From: Armigeres subalbatus | Taxonomy: Eukaryota > Arthropoda > Insecta > Diptera > Culicidae | DNA: 64,000 nucleotides | Reading direction: 5' to 3' | Assembly (NCBI RefSeq): GCF_024139115.2 | Contig: NC_085140.1 | Span: forward strand, 48,659,995 to 48,723,994 | Program-made: the position numbers and the translations under genes | Shown here: one piece after another, positions 33,040 through 43,509 of the stretch | Layout: each line of letters opens with the position of its first letter | Position numbering within the stretch: position 1 is the first letter of the stretch | Notes under the pieces: generated by a model | Seen by the model: the letters and a program-made list of their open reading frames with translations, nothing else | What the model was told of the DNA's origin: nothing | Databases searched by the model: none

Positions 33040-33420
33040 ATCTTTCGGACATGCAACTACAGCGAACCATCATTGCTAGCGGAGTTATGCATTATACGTG
33101 TATAGGTGACAAAAGGACTGGTTGTTATTGAGCTTATACAACACGGCAGACTACGGTGTGCTGGACACGTTGTTCGTATGCCGGAAGACTGCCAAGCAAA
33201 GATAATATTTAGAAGAGAACCCGGAAGAGACCGCAGGCTTCGTGGAAGGCCGCGTACACGATGGCGTTTTGCAGTTGTAGAGGACCTGAGGGCGCTCAAT
33301 GTTCAGGGCGACTGGAAGTGATTGGCCCAGGATCGAGTCCAGTGGAGAAGAATACTCCATTCGGCGTAGGTTCATCGAAGAGCTGTAGCCCATCAGGTAT
33401 CAAGTATCTTACTTCGGCTG
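33040..33420 (+). mobile_element. LINE C-terminal fragment
   Basis: The frame 33106-33321 has HGRLRCAGHVVRMPEDCQAK, REPGRDRRLRGRPRTRW and VEDLRALNVQGDWK, the terminal GHVxRM/RGRPRxRW domain of many LINE RT proteins. After the stop, readable similarity (LAQDRVQWRRILHSA) continues. This is a third type of LINE tail, different from those at 19 and 23.5 kb. Confidence 0.8.
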
Positions 33421-36400
33421 GGTACTGACAATTAATTGACAGTTGATTTGTCTCAATGTTTGAACCCAATTTAACGCTATGTGATTTTGTTCTTTGCGGG
33501 GATTGCAATCTGCAGGTTATTTTCACGTAACTCTCCAAATTGTTCTTTTCTCCGTAATGTAATAAAAAACAAAACTATTCCAAAAAAAATTGTGCAGAAT
33601 TCCCACTGGGCAGTCCGACAACGTAGCAGTCACTGGGCATCTCGCCCATCAGGACGGTCTAGCCGATAGGACAGATCGTTGATGGATTGGCTTGTGTGAA
33701 TAGCGAAGGTAGAAATGAAAACAAACTGGTTAAAGTTTCTATCGGCCTAACGTGAAATTTCATTATTCTAAAGTCCATAAAGAATATTTTATTCTATACT
33801 AAAAATAATATCGTATCGAAAATACGTGAATTTGAAACGCCTAATTTGGTTTATGTTTAACAAACATCAATAGGGTAACATACTTAAAACTACAGCTCAT
33901 TTCAAGGCAATAATATGGAATTTATTCTAGGGATTATATTGTAAAACTAAAAGCTAATGGTTTAAAACTAGTGCGGTTGAAAATTAAGGACAAAGCATCT
34001 AAATTAGCCTATGTACAACTATGTGAGTAAAACTGAACTATTACGAACTACAAACTTAAAAATTACCTTAATTAAAATTTGATTAAAAAATGTACAGACT
34101 AGATTACCATCACGCGAACCCTACAAATCTGTCGTAGCACGAGGACCTTAAAACAAACTATCAATTGTAAGTTGAACCATAAAATAAGCGTTATTTGAAC
34201 TAATTACTAAAATAAAACTATAGTTTTAGCTGCTACTAAGAGCCGCTCGAAAACGGTGGTGCATTTATTAAGGTAAATCCGAACAAAAATCTATTGAGCA
34301 AAAAAGAAATCGCAGCAATGGAACAAGACCGATGAATAAAAAATTTAGAACGAAAATATTATTGTGTTTATCAGTTCACAAAAATGCATATCAGATTCAA
34401 ATTTCAATTTTTAAACTGATGAATTATACGTGATTGATTGCTTAGTCAAACAGAAACATTTGAAAATCCAGTCCTTGAATCAATTTTTTTCCGTTGACAG
34501 TATTTGGTGTACGATAAGAACAAAAAGGTCTAACATTTGTTCCATGTGCCCAGCTAGATATTAACATTTTTCCATGTGTTCCGCCTCTTGACAGCTTTAT
34601 CAGACGATTAATGACCCTGCGGCACAGTTGCGGCATTACGAAAAATACTTTAGCTCGTTCGCTCCCATGCTTAGTTTAGCATCGTCGCCACAGAAAAGCT
34701 GTCGTCGGCATTGTTTATAAGGCACAACATGCATTCATAGACGTTGGACATACACAGCCTATGACGATCTTCCGCTTGAAGGCTCAAAGCCAAAGAGGCG
34801 TCGTCAACTGCAGCAGGACAGAACGATATTGCTGCATGCAAAGTCTCAATATTTCTTGTGCTGCCTCTCCGGCGAGCGATTGCATACATACTGGTTTAGT
34901 ATAGGTAGGGGGGTTCATAGTTGCAGCACAAGGAATAAATTCACATTCCGCATTTCCCCAGAACAGTGGCAATCATCAGCTCGAGCTCGACCAAGACATG
35001 CAACCAAAGGAGTTCTCAATCGGCGCGTTGTGTTTAATTTTCCTGTGATAGGCCATGGGGGCAATATTAACGAAACAATGTCAAGGATGAACATACAAAA
35101 AGGGATAAAATTCGTACCTTGTGGGTTTTGTAAATAAACACTTTTGGGAACCACTATGGGATAAAATTATAGAAGGTTTAGCAAATATGCCGCATACTTT
35201 TACATTTGGCATATCGCCTGCATTCGAAATCAAATCGCCTTAACCTTTCCGTTAGGCATACAGTAGCGGACAATCGAATAACAGATGACTTTTAATTTTC
35301 AATATAACATGCTTTTTTTTCACAAAAAAAATGGTTTTGGTGCATTATTTCAGATCATCGTTTATACGTAAAAGTTGGCTGGAATTTGATCTACTGCTTA
35401 ATTGTATTTTCTGCTTCTATTATTAAAGCGCTTTATAAAATCGGCTTTGGTGTAATATTTCTCGTCCGTCACTAAAGGTCGCCAAACAGTTTTCCCGTAA
35501 TCCGTCTGGTTGGATTGTGTGGATCGAGCGGTAAAAACTAAGCCACAACGCCTTGTTTTTCTGTTCATGGATTTTCTTTCTCTGCAGCGACCATCCTTCT
35601 TGATTGATTAGTTCTATTTGGGTTCCTACACCTATGTCTAGCTTCTTGTGGAGGCATACTGGCTCTCATGGTTACGTTGTGGAAGTAATATTTTCGGCTT
35701 GACATAGAGGCCGGCACGGGAATGAGGTCGTTCTCCCGTGACGGAAATATTTATTTGATATGTTGTGACAGACAACTTTCACATTTATATCGCCCGTATA
35801 TAGCTGCCTAAATATATAAATCAATGTGATACAAGGATTTCGCAAAAAGTAGGTTTCCATCTATTTTTGCTTCTCCATGAAAAATGAAGAATCAGTTTTT
35901 TTTGTGATACAGTTGTACATGTATTACCAATAGAAAATAAAGGTACATCTCCCTGTATCAATACCAAAAATCTTGAGCCTTACTTAAGGACTTTGGTGCG
36001 ACTCTGCCAAGCTGGAATAATAAAAAGAACAGTTGTGCGTGGCTCCCATTTTAAATGGGATGCCCTTGAAAACGCATTTAGTTTTGGATTGGGGAGGCTT
36101 ATCCTTAAGCTTCAGGAGCGGATTGCAGCCGATAATTATTTTTAGAGACCGCTTTACGTTTCAGGACGCTATGCCATCAGCTATGAAAAGGATGACCTTT
36201 CTTTCATGAAGCAAATGTTGGTAGAGCTTCTAAAAAGCACCACCGGAAGTGATTGGCATCGAAACGTGTCCAATTCATGCAAATTATGGAATTAAGTAAT
36301 GTGAATCGAGTGCTTCTTCTGAAAAGAAACAGGAAATTCTTTTGATTTATTTGATTTGAGACTTTTCAGACATGATTTTTGGCATATACAGAGTTTGTTA

Positions 36401-37359
36401 ATCATTGCATTATATAAAACCACTTTATAACTTAACTGCACTTGTGGTTGAACTCTCGTTTTCTCAGAACCTCCCGGTCATTTCAGAGTACTGCCATGAT
36501 GCTTGATAGTTTCCACTCGTTCAAGCGGTGGAGTTGTGTGTGTTTACCCCGTGGATCTGGATGTCCGTGACTATACAGTATACATCCTTCAAGTCACAGG
36601 TTACCAATTTGATATTTGGTGATTCCAGCCATTATTGTGTATGTCATTTAGCTACAAATCTGCTGTGTCATGGTAATTTTAAATTTTGTACATCTATGCC
36701 ACAAATAATAGTTTAAAGAGATGTCATAATCGTTTATAATTAGGAAGCTATTTAATTGTTATTTACAATTTATAGTCATATCATTTATAGTCATATCATA
36801 GTGATTTACTCATAACGAATTTCATACATTGGAAACTTTAATTACTATCGCTCTGTTTAATCACTATCTCTGTCATCATCATATCATAAGTTATGTCAAG
36901 TATTACCGCACGCAAGCCATGATCCAATAATCAGATACCAAGTGATTTAACTGCAGAATAAACCTACCCATCTACTGTCCGTTCGTTATCCGCATGATAA
37001 TCTCTTTGACCTGTACCTTTTGGTTTGCAGAGCCATCACCAGCATTAAAAATAAAACGCCAGTATGTATTGGCAAAGGAAACAACTTGGGTATATGTTGG
37101 GAAATATACAATGTACATGTATGGGTTGGGCATGTATAGGAATTCGTTATAATTTTTATGTAAAACTTTCTGTTCATTCTAATATCTATGCTTTAGATTA
37201 GTTGAGATGAACAAAATTTTTAATGAGGATGCGATTAAAAACTGTGTATCTACTTTCATTCCCATCGATTCGTTTATCGTTTATTTATTCAAAGTGGCCT
37301 AATTCCATTGTGTTTATTATGTTATAAAAATTTGACACCAATGAAGATAAATATCATCT
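33421..37359. other. unassigned AT-rich DNA
   Basis: Nearly 4 kb with no gene that I can support. 34640-35150 is less AT-rich and has ORFs of 72-102 codons on both strands without recognisable domains; it may be an old dispersed repeat. 36730-36800 contains a short direct repeat (TTTATAGTCATATCAT). Confidence 0.4.
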
Positions 37360-37432
37360 GTTTCCGTGGTGTAGTGGTTATCACATCCGCCTAACACGCG
37401 GAAGGCCCCCGGTTCGATCCCGGGCGGAAACA
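37360..37432 (+). tRNA. tRNA-Val (anticodon AAC)
   Basis: A 73-nt cloverleaf: acceptor GTTTCCG pairs with CGGAAAC, discriminator A at 37432. Box A is TGGTGTAGTGGTTA and box B GGTTCGATCCC. The anticodon stem TCCGC/GCGGA (37386-37390, 37398-37402) encloses loop CTAACAC, with anticodon AAC at 37393-37395. A TTTT run at 37440-37443 is a Pol III terminator. The variable loop is normal and there is no intron. The gene looks intact and functional. Confidence 0.97.
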
Positions 37433-37917
37433 AACGTTATTTTGATTTTTAAAAATTGATGAATAGAAAGATATGAGATATTCATATCTCCAGAATAGTA
37501 ACATTTTATTAACGACATGCTTCATTTGTACATAGAGTACAATATGTAATTTATTATTTTGCATTCAATAAATACCTACCTATCGAGAAAAAAGAGTATT
37601 CAAAATATCACAATATATGGGAAATTTCAGTCAACATCTTTAATCAGTTGTGCACACTGGAACTTTACTAAATACACATTTGATTCGATTTTCTCTTTCG
37701 AGGTCACGAAATACTTCGTTCTCCTCGTCTCGCTTGCCACCTTACCACGGTGCACGTGAGTCAACTAAATTTGAGTTCGTTTCCCTTCAACTTTCTTTAA
37801 GTTACTATGCTTGTCGATTGGAAACGTATGAGGGAGGATGGTTCTTAAGCCTTATCGATGTTATACCCCGTAGATAAACTCAATTATTGTATCTTTTCAA
37901 AGTGCAGACACAAAATT
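37433..37917. other. unassigned AT-rich DNA
   Basis: Sequence between the tRNA terminator and the direct repeat. Short ORFs only, no recognisable features. Confidence 0.4.
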
Positions 37918-38922
37918 TGTAACCGTTTGGTTACAAATTGTAGATTTTTGTTTTGTATTTATGTTGTTTTGTCGGAGCCTTCACGTTTCTCGTTGAAAAA
38001 CAGCAGAACTATCACAGAAGCGTTAGGGTTTGGTACCGCTGTAAAAATAAGGGTGCTACCAAATATTCAACATGGCATCAAGATTGGGCAATTGCCATGT
38101 TGGATGAAACAACATGCAAAACAGCGGGAAAATTGTGGAGGGAATTCCTTTAAAAGAGAAGCCATTTCCCTATTGTGGCCTCTTTGTAAATCAGGCGTCC
38201 GTGTGCTAAGACGTGTTTAGTGAAGTCAAGTTGTGACAAGTGAACCAGACCCACCCCCCTCCCTCTGGAAATTTGGGGAAGATGTGTTCAGGTAAACCCA
38301 ATTCCTGCACCGTAAAACTTGGAATTAATTCCTTTATGTCCATTAGGACCTCTACTTCCTATTATTTTGTTCCGTCTAGCACACGGTTCGGTCCGCTAAG
38401 CCAACAGGCTTTCGGGCCTAAACAGTTAAGGATTGCGTCGTCCATAGTTGGACGAATCCTCAGGAATTTCCTTAAACGTCAAGGAGGATTTCCCCTCTCG
38501 GCTGTCCAAGGTGGTGAAGCCACGGCCGGCCGATTGTGTCAAAGAGGGAAGACGCCTGCAACGTACCAACCAGCAACGCCCGCTGGCCCCGTCGGACAAA
38601 GAATTGTCCACATCACCGCTCGCCTCGCTAGTCGGCGAGATTTCTAGCCGCACAGTTGGACTGGAGTCGCTGTGGCGGCTATTTCGGCCCATCATCACCG
38701 AAGCAGCAGCGGTATGTACCGGTACCAACATAAAAATAGGTAACACTTAACAAATTAACACACAATTTGATAACACAGAACAACACGCACACGCCACAAT
38801 TAGGAAAAATAAAATTATGTGCAAGTAATGTGAAAATTCTGTGTTGTTAGTTTTTGTTTACCGCGAAAAACCCTTGATTACCCAGTAGTTAGCCGACCCT
38901 GGGATTGCCGGAGAGTCTCTTG
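37918..38922 (+). repeat. ~1.0-kb direct repeat, copy 1 (LTR-like)
   Basis: Begins TGTAACCGTTTGGTTACA (itself a small palindrome) and ends GCCGGAGAGTCTCTTG. It is repeated at 47056-48056 with about a dozen differences. It contains AAAATAAAATT (polyadenylation-like) near 38806 and an intron-like CAG/GTAAAC ... CATTAG segment (38291-38346). Several 60-135-codon ORFs overlap in different frames and are conserved only because the copies are recent. It starts TG, but the shared part ends TTG, not CA, and no target duplication is evident, so 'LTR' is not proven. Confidence 0.8.
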
Positions 38923-39419
38923 TGTCCTGGTCTGGCCTGGCTATTGATTGTTGACGATTCAGGAAACTTTAGTTTCAATTGGCTCCCAGCCAAAAGTCCG
39001 CGAACGGTAATCAAGGGTCCGTCGTAGTATACAAAAATCTAACGATTTTGCCGACGGGAGGTGGCAGGGATCCGTGCTTGCACGAATGACATCCACCTTT
39101 AGATCACTGTTTATTCCTTGATGTGGAAAAAGTGTTTGTACAAGGTTTTTGCCTTCAAAAGAGGTCCTGAGCACATCACGGACACATTTGCGATCGATTG
39201 TCGTTTTTTCCGATCAAAAATTCGTTGATGTTGGCAAATTTTGTGTTTCGTGAATCGTTTATTGACTTTTATTATACATATCATAATTATGCTTTACTGG
39301 TTATGTCCATTTATTATGACAACGAACGCGCACTATTTATTTTAATCTGTTTGTTTTGATTCGTCACTGTGTTTTTTCGATTTTGTTTCACCCACTTAAC
39401 CACCACTGATTCTCATACA

Positions 39420-40238
39420 ATGACACGCAAGCGACGAGCAAAGGCTGAAACCAATTATGCAGCAATAAATTGGCAGCCGAAGACATATGATGCGGACGAA
39501 TCGGACTTGGAAGAATCTACTGAGATTCCCGGTCCGTTACTATCGACGCATCCTAACTACCCACTAGAGGAGTTGGAGCTGGACCTCGAAGAAACTCTGC
39601 ACACCATTCGGGAGCAGAGGACTTCGGGGATAATGATTCCAGCAGATGTCGTAAAAATTAAAAGAATAATTAATTTATTTATGCGTGACATGGACATCGT
39701 CACAAGCGATGCCAATTCTCGCTATTTGCCCCCTAGCGCGACATGCGAATTCAGGGAACCGGAGTCGGAACCAGAAGAAAACCATGAATTAATAATTCCT
39801 AGTTCCGATTCCGATGAAAACAATATGTCCTTCAGCGAGTCCGAATTCAATTCGGAAGACCATCTTCAGGTCGATAAGGGAACGACAAGAAGCCCAGTGT
39901 CACGCTTTTCTTCCGGTTATTTTTCTCCCGATTTCACCAGTAAGTCGATGCTTCCTTCATTCGACTATCCCCGAGACTTACCTGGTAGTGCTTTCCATTC
40001 TTCAAATTCCCAATCTTCGAACCCCGAATCCCTACGAAAGCAAACCCGGACATTCAAGATCCGACGGAAAAAGGCCAACAAAAATCTTCAAGCGGAACCC
40101 ACGGCCAAAGAACTGTGCATGAAATCAACTTCGATAATGGAACCTAATTCTTCAATGAAAATTCCCTGTTCCGGACGCACACCTGGAACCCACCAAAAAG
40201 TCTTTTCTTACAATAAAAAGAATAACAAATTCAACTAA
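39420..40238 (+). CDS. intact 272-codon orphan ORF between the direct repeats
   Basis: ATG at 39420 (MTRKRRAKAETNYAAINW), stop TAA at 40236-40238. The N-terminus is basic (TRKRRAK, a possible nuclear signal). The middle is strongly acidic and Ser-rich (DADESDLEESTEIP, LEELELDLEETLH, IIPSSDSDENNMSFSESE). The C-terminal quarter is basic again (TRTFKIRRKKANKN). A helix-prone stretch, VVKIKRIINLFMRDMDIV, lies at residues ~79-96. No membrane segment, zinc finger, protease or RT motif. It resembles a nuclear or phosphoprotein-like accessory protein, but I recognise no family. An 819-bp open frame in AT-rich DNA suggests recent selection or recent insertion. Its 3' end converges with the spliced unit on the other strand. 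Confidence 0.55.
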   Translation: MTRKRRAKAETNYAAINWQPKTYDADESDLEESTEIPGPLLSTHPNYPLEELELDLEETLHTIREQRTSGIMIPADVVKIKRIINLFMRDMDIVTSDANSRYLPPSATCEFREPESEPEENHELIIPSSDSDENNMSFSESEFNSEDHLQVDKGTTRSPVSRFSSGYFSPDFTSKSMLPSFDYPRDLPGSAFHSSNSQSSNPESLRKQTRTFKIRRKKANKNLQAEPTAKELCMKSTSIMEPNSSMKIPCSGRTPGTHQKVFSYNKKNNKFN

Positions 40239-40249
40239 AAATTCAATAA

Positions 40250-41040
40250 TTTATTTCTCAATCTTTTCTATTTTGTTACCTACGGCAGATTGTCCACTTC
40301 CCGGTGCTGTGCGGGATTACTTTTTGCCCCCAGTCACTTGGTGCAATCACCGCCGAAAGGATGAACACCTGGAAAGAATTTGAGAAACCAATTTTAATAA
40401 TTTTATAACACCCAAGGACAATGGAATTGTTAGTTGGTTGTGTTAGTTGTAATGAGAATCAATTAGCTGTTAGTCTAGCCCTAATGTAGTTTGACCGACG
40501 GATGAAAGACTCCGGTCAGTCGTTGAAAAAGGCTAGCATGCAATAAAATGATCCACTTACCTGATTTATTACGGGGATCCATACCAGCACTGGCAGGATC
40601 GGAGCGGGAGGCGAGGGGTTATACCAATATGCCCTCATCTCACTCCACCTGTGGAGCTGTTGGGAGGGGATCGCCCAATTTGTTTGATTGGCCAAATCTA
40701 ATAAAAATAATTTCCAATCATTAGCATGATGGATGTTTTATTGTGTACACATTACTTACCTGATTGCATCTTGCAGAGGCAAGATGATTATCATGGTGTC
40801 CGTCCCGGGACCGTTATGGGTTTGCTATTGGGCAATCTTTCGCCTGAAAGATTGCTGCCAAATAGCCCAACAACCCTTGATGAATGGAATCCATTCACCT
40901 AAAAAGAGAACACAAACACATACGAAGATTAGTCTTCGATATGTTTATATAAATCGTACGTACTACTTACCGATTAATTCACAAAAAGGCACTTTTCACT
41001 TTAAATTATTTCATCGTCACTGCACAGCATAACGTAAACA
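40250..41040 (-). CDS. spliced minus-strand transcription unit with 79-residue ORF
   Basis: Three introns with canonical ends are visible. Exon 1 ends at 40971 (TAATCG/GTAAGT); exon 2 is 40898-40760 (TTTTTAG/GTGAAT to ATCAG/GTAAGT); exon 3 is 40697-40561 (TTTATTAG/ATTTGG to ATCAG/GTAAGT); exon 4 starts at 40368 (CTTTCCAG/GTGTTC). Intron lengths are 72, 62 and 192 bp, normal for insects. A frame starts at ATG 40769-40767 in exon 2 (MQSDLANQTNW), crosses both later junctions without a break and stops at TAA 40278-40276, 240 nt in total. The product is Trp- and Pro-rich (YWYNPSPPAPILPV, VLVWIPVINQVF) with no known domain. AATAAA lies at 40255-40250. Exon 2 has strong hairpins, so a structured non-coding RNA is an alternative reading. 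Confidence 0.5.
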
Positions 41041-41130
41041 TAAATAAACAATAGATATGCTGTGTCAGTTTGATTTGACAGATTCATGACGTTTCAGCGA
41101 GCTGTCACTCACTGACAGTCCGCTCGCCGG
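41041..41130 (-). promoter_or_regulatory. candidate promoter with repeated TGTCA/TGACA motifs
   Basis: Upstream of exon 1 of the spliced unit, 41062-41118 has five TGTCA or TGACA words, including the inverted pair CTGTCA-ctcac-TGACAG (41102-41118). TGACAG is the core bound by TALE homeodomain proteins such as TGIF or Homothorax. No TATA box is obvious. Function is inferred from position only. Confidence 0.3.
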
Positions 41131-41702
41131 CGAATCAATCCCGCCAGGGGGTTCGGCCGTGCACATCGAATGTGATCGAATGTGGTGTAAATATTGTAAA
41201 TAGGGTTGTAAAATTGTTTTTCGATGCGCAACTTGTACACAGCAAAAAATATTGTCATTAGCATCGACGTAATTTGAGCGATGTACTCAAAATGCTATGT
41301 AATGATGAAAATCAAATGCATATAAACATTCATTTGTATGTGATATTACATCCCCTTGAGATTACACAGATTTAAAATCGCGATTTTCCTTTGCATAGTA
41401 GTTGTGTAATATTTCAGTGCTTATTCTATTAATATTACACAGAATATGATGCAACCTATTGAGTTCGAAGGATGTTGTGTAAAATTACACAGCTCAAATG
41501 TGATATCGCCATGAATTGATATGCAATATTAAATCTTGGCAACACTTACCAGATTTGTTTTCGCACCATCCGCACGCGACGGCACCGACGCACCATTTTT
41601 GTTTGAATTTTTCCGTCTTTGTGTTCAGGTCAAGAACAGTAAGTTGTTTTATTTAATAAAATCTCTTTTTATTAATTTAATTATTGTTCAAATATTTGCA
41701 GA

Positions 41703-41818
41703 TTCATCAAATACTACACCGGAAAACCTATTAACAGGCGAGATTGCCGGTTCTGCGATCAGGAACCGGGTTTATCCGCAGTTTTCATTTGCGTTTCGCT
41801 GCGAGCCACTGGGAACCG
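41703..41818 (+). other. exon-like segment with canonical splice sites
   Basis: Flanked by AAATATTTGCAG and CCG/GTAAGCGCTG; open in two frames (one reads TTPENLLTGEIAGSAI). An upstream donor ACA/GTAAGT lies at 41640. 42327-42410 is a similar segment (TAATATTTGCAG ... ACG/GTAAGCGTTA), open in a third frame, and a TCTTTTTCAG acceptor lies at 45900. The frames do not join into one ORF, so these may be non-coding exons or decoys. Confidence 0.3.
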
Positions 41819-42326
41819 GTAAGCGCTGTTTATGTTGGAGCTTTCTTCAGAAAAAAATACCGTCGGTTATTCTGTTGAATTTGCTTTTTGCGGGACCTTT
41901 GGTGTTCTAGCCATATTTTCTATAAAATCCCTAGAGTTGCAATTTTGAGTATCCTTAATGCCGATGAAAATCGAGCTAGATTTAGATGTGAATCCTGCTG
42001 GCGATTTCATTGTTAACTACTGGATTACTGATAAAAAAAATTTGATTCAATTCAGTAAAGCATTCTTGAATTTTAATGGAAATTTTTTGATCATAATCCT
42101 GTTAAACTTTTAAGGAGAATGTCAACTTCTGATTGTTTACTATGTTATGAAGGATTTCCTCCGGAATTTCACGGATAAAGCTTTCATCTCTTGGGAATAT
42201 TAAACACTAGAATAGTTGAGTGATTTTCGTCGGAATTAATCACAAATTCACTCGATAAAAAGTGTATCGTACCTAGTTTGAATAATAAGATTCTTTTCAT
42301 TTCATTCAATACCTTAATATTTGCAG

Positions 42327-42410
42327 ATTTCTGATTTGCCGTCGGCAAAACTAGGCAAGCGAAGTCCAGGACCGGGTCAACCATCCAATTTTGAACTCCG
42401 CCAGAATACG
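42327..42410 (+). other. second exon-like segment, possible duplicate of 41703-41818
   Basis: 84 bp, open in phase 0 (SAKLGKRSPGPGQPSNFE). Its 3' part (AGGACCGGGT ... GGTAAGCG, TTTATGTT) resembles the 3' part of the previous segment, including the intron start, suggesting an old tandem duplication. Confidence 0.3.
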
Positions 42411-42899
42411 GTAAGCGTTATTTATGTTTTATGAAATTTATCTCAAAGAGCTTCCTTTCGGTTATCTAAACCAGAAATTTCCTTTGAGTGCCTACGGTGT
42501 TTGAGAGTTTCCTTATCATGACTGTAGCTTTCAATTAAAATTCCAAAGCTATTTTTCTTTGGATGGGTATTCAACTGAATATTCGAAGAAAATCCTTGCG
42601 AATCTTGCCAGGAATCCTTTCCGTATTTGGAGTTCTGACGACACCGTAAAGTAGCTATTGTGATTCCAGTTGAAAATCGAAGTCGCGAAAACCGATTTTA
42701 TTCGCGTTAAACTTATAGCGCATCATTGCGCAACTGGTGCACATTGTTCGCAACCAGATGTGCAGTAATGAAACTTGCGACTAATAGGAGAAAAATTGTC
42801 GTGAGTTAAAAAAAATCGGTTTTGAGCTGCACATATAATACCTATATTGCAATAAGCATGTGGCAATGCAGAACTCCGTCCACGCTATTAAAAATGAAT

Positions 42900-43509
42900 G
42901 GTATGAGCTTAACTAAGCACGTTGTTTGCTTATTGGAAGTAGGTTACATAACGGTAATCCTTTCAAGCCTTCAAAACCTAAATCAATTCCCAATTCCAGG
43001 AAGATTCCCATCGAAAGATTACTTTTATTTGTCGAATACCCACTCAGGATTAAAAACACTAAACACAGGTTTAAATCCACATATGAAAATTTAATGAAAA
43101 TTAATCAAGGTATTATTGGGATTCATTTTGGGAAAGGAATCTTTTGCGAAGCGAATTCTTTCGGAATTCAGAAGGAAATCGTTTAGCAATTCCGAAGTTA
43201 TAGTTATGCGATTCTGGGCAAAATCGGTTTGTGACTCCGAAGAGAATTGTTTTGCCTTTGGATTCATTATGGGATTCTGAAAAGAATTTTTCCCGAAGGA
43301 AATTCCTTTCAAATTCCGATGTGAATCGATTAGCAATTCGGACGAGGAAAGTTTTGTGATTTCAAAGGGAATCGTTTTGCGATTCCGCTGAGAATAATTT
43401 TGTGATTCCGGACAGTTGTGCGATTAAGAGATCTGAGACCAAGGGAATTGTTTTGATTTTGGATTCGTTTTGGGATTCCGAAAAGTATTCTATGTAGTCT
43501 TCTGAGACC
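42900..43509. repeat. degenerate GATTCCGAA-type repeat before the minisatellite
   Basis: Irregular repetition of GGGATTCTGAA, GGAATTCCGAAG and AATCGTTTTGCGATTCCG words at ~25-45-bp spacing. The same style continues after the minisatellite at 44646-45535. It may be an older, decayed part of the same array. Confidence 0.5.

Noticed and set aside
37858..38750. Several 66-135-codon ORFs in the direct repeat, conserved in both copies
   Set aside because: Copies are too recent for conservation to mean selection, and the ORFs overlap in conflicting frames.
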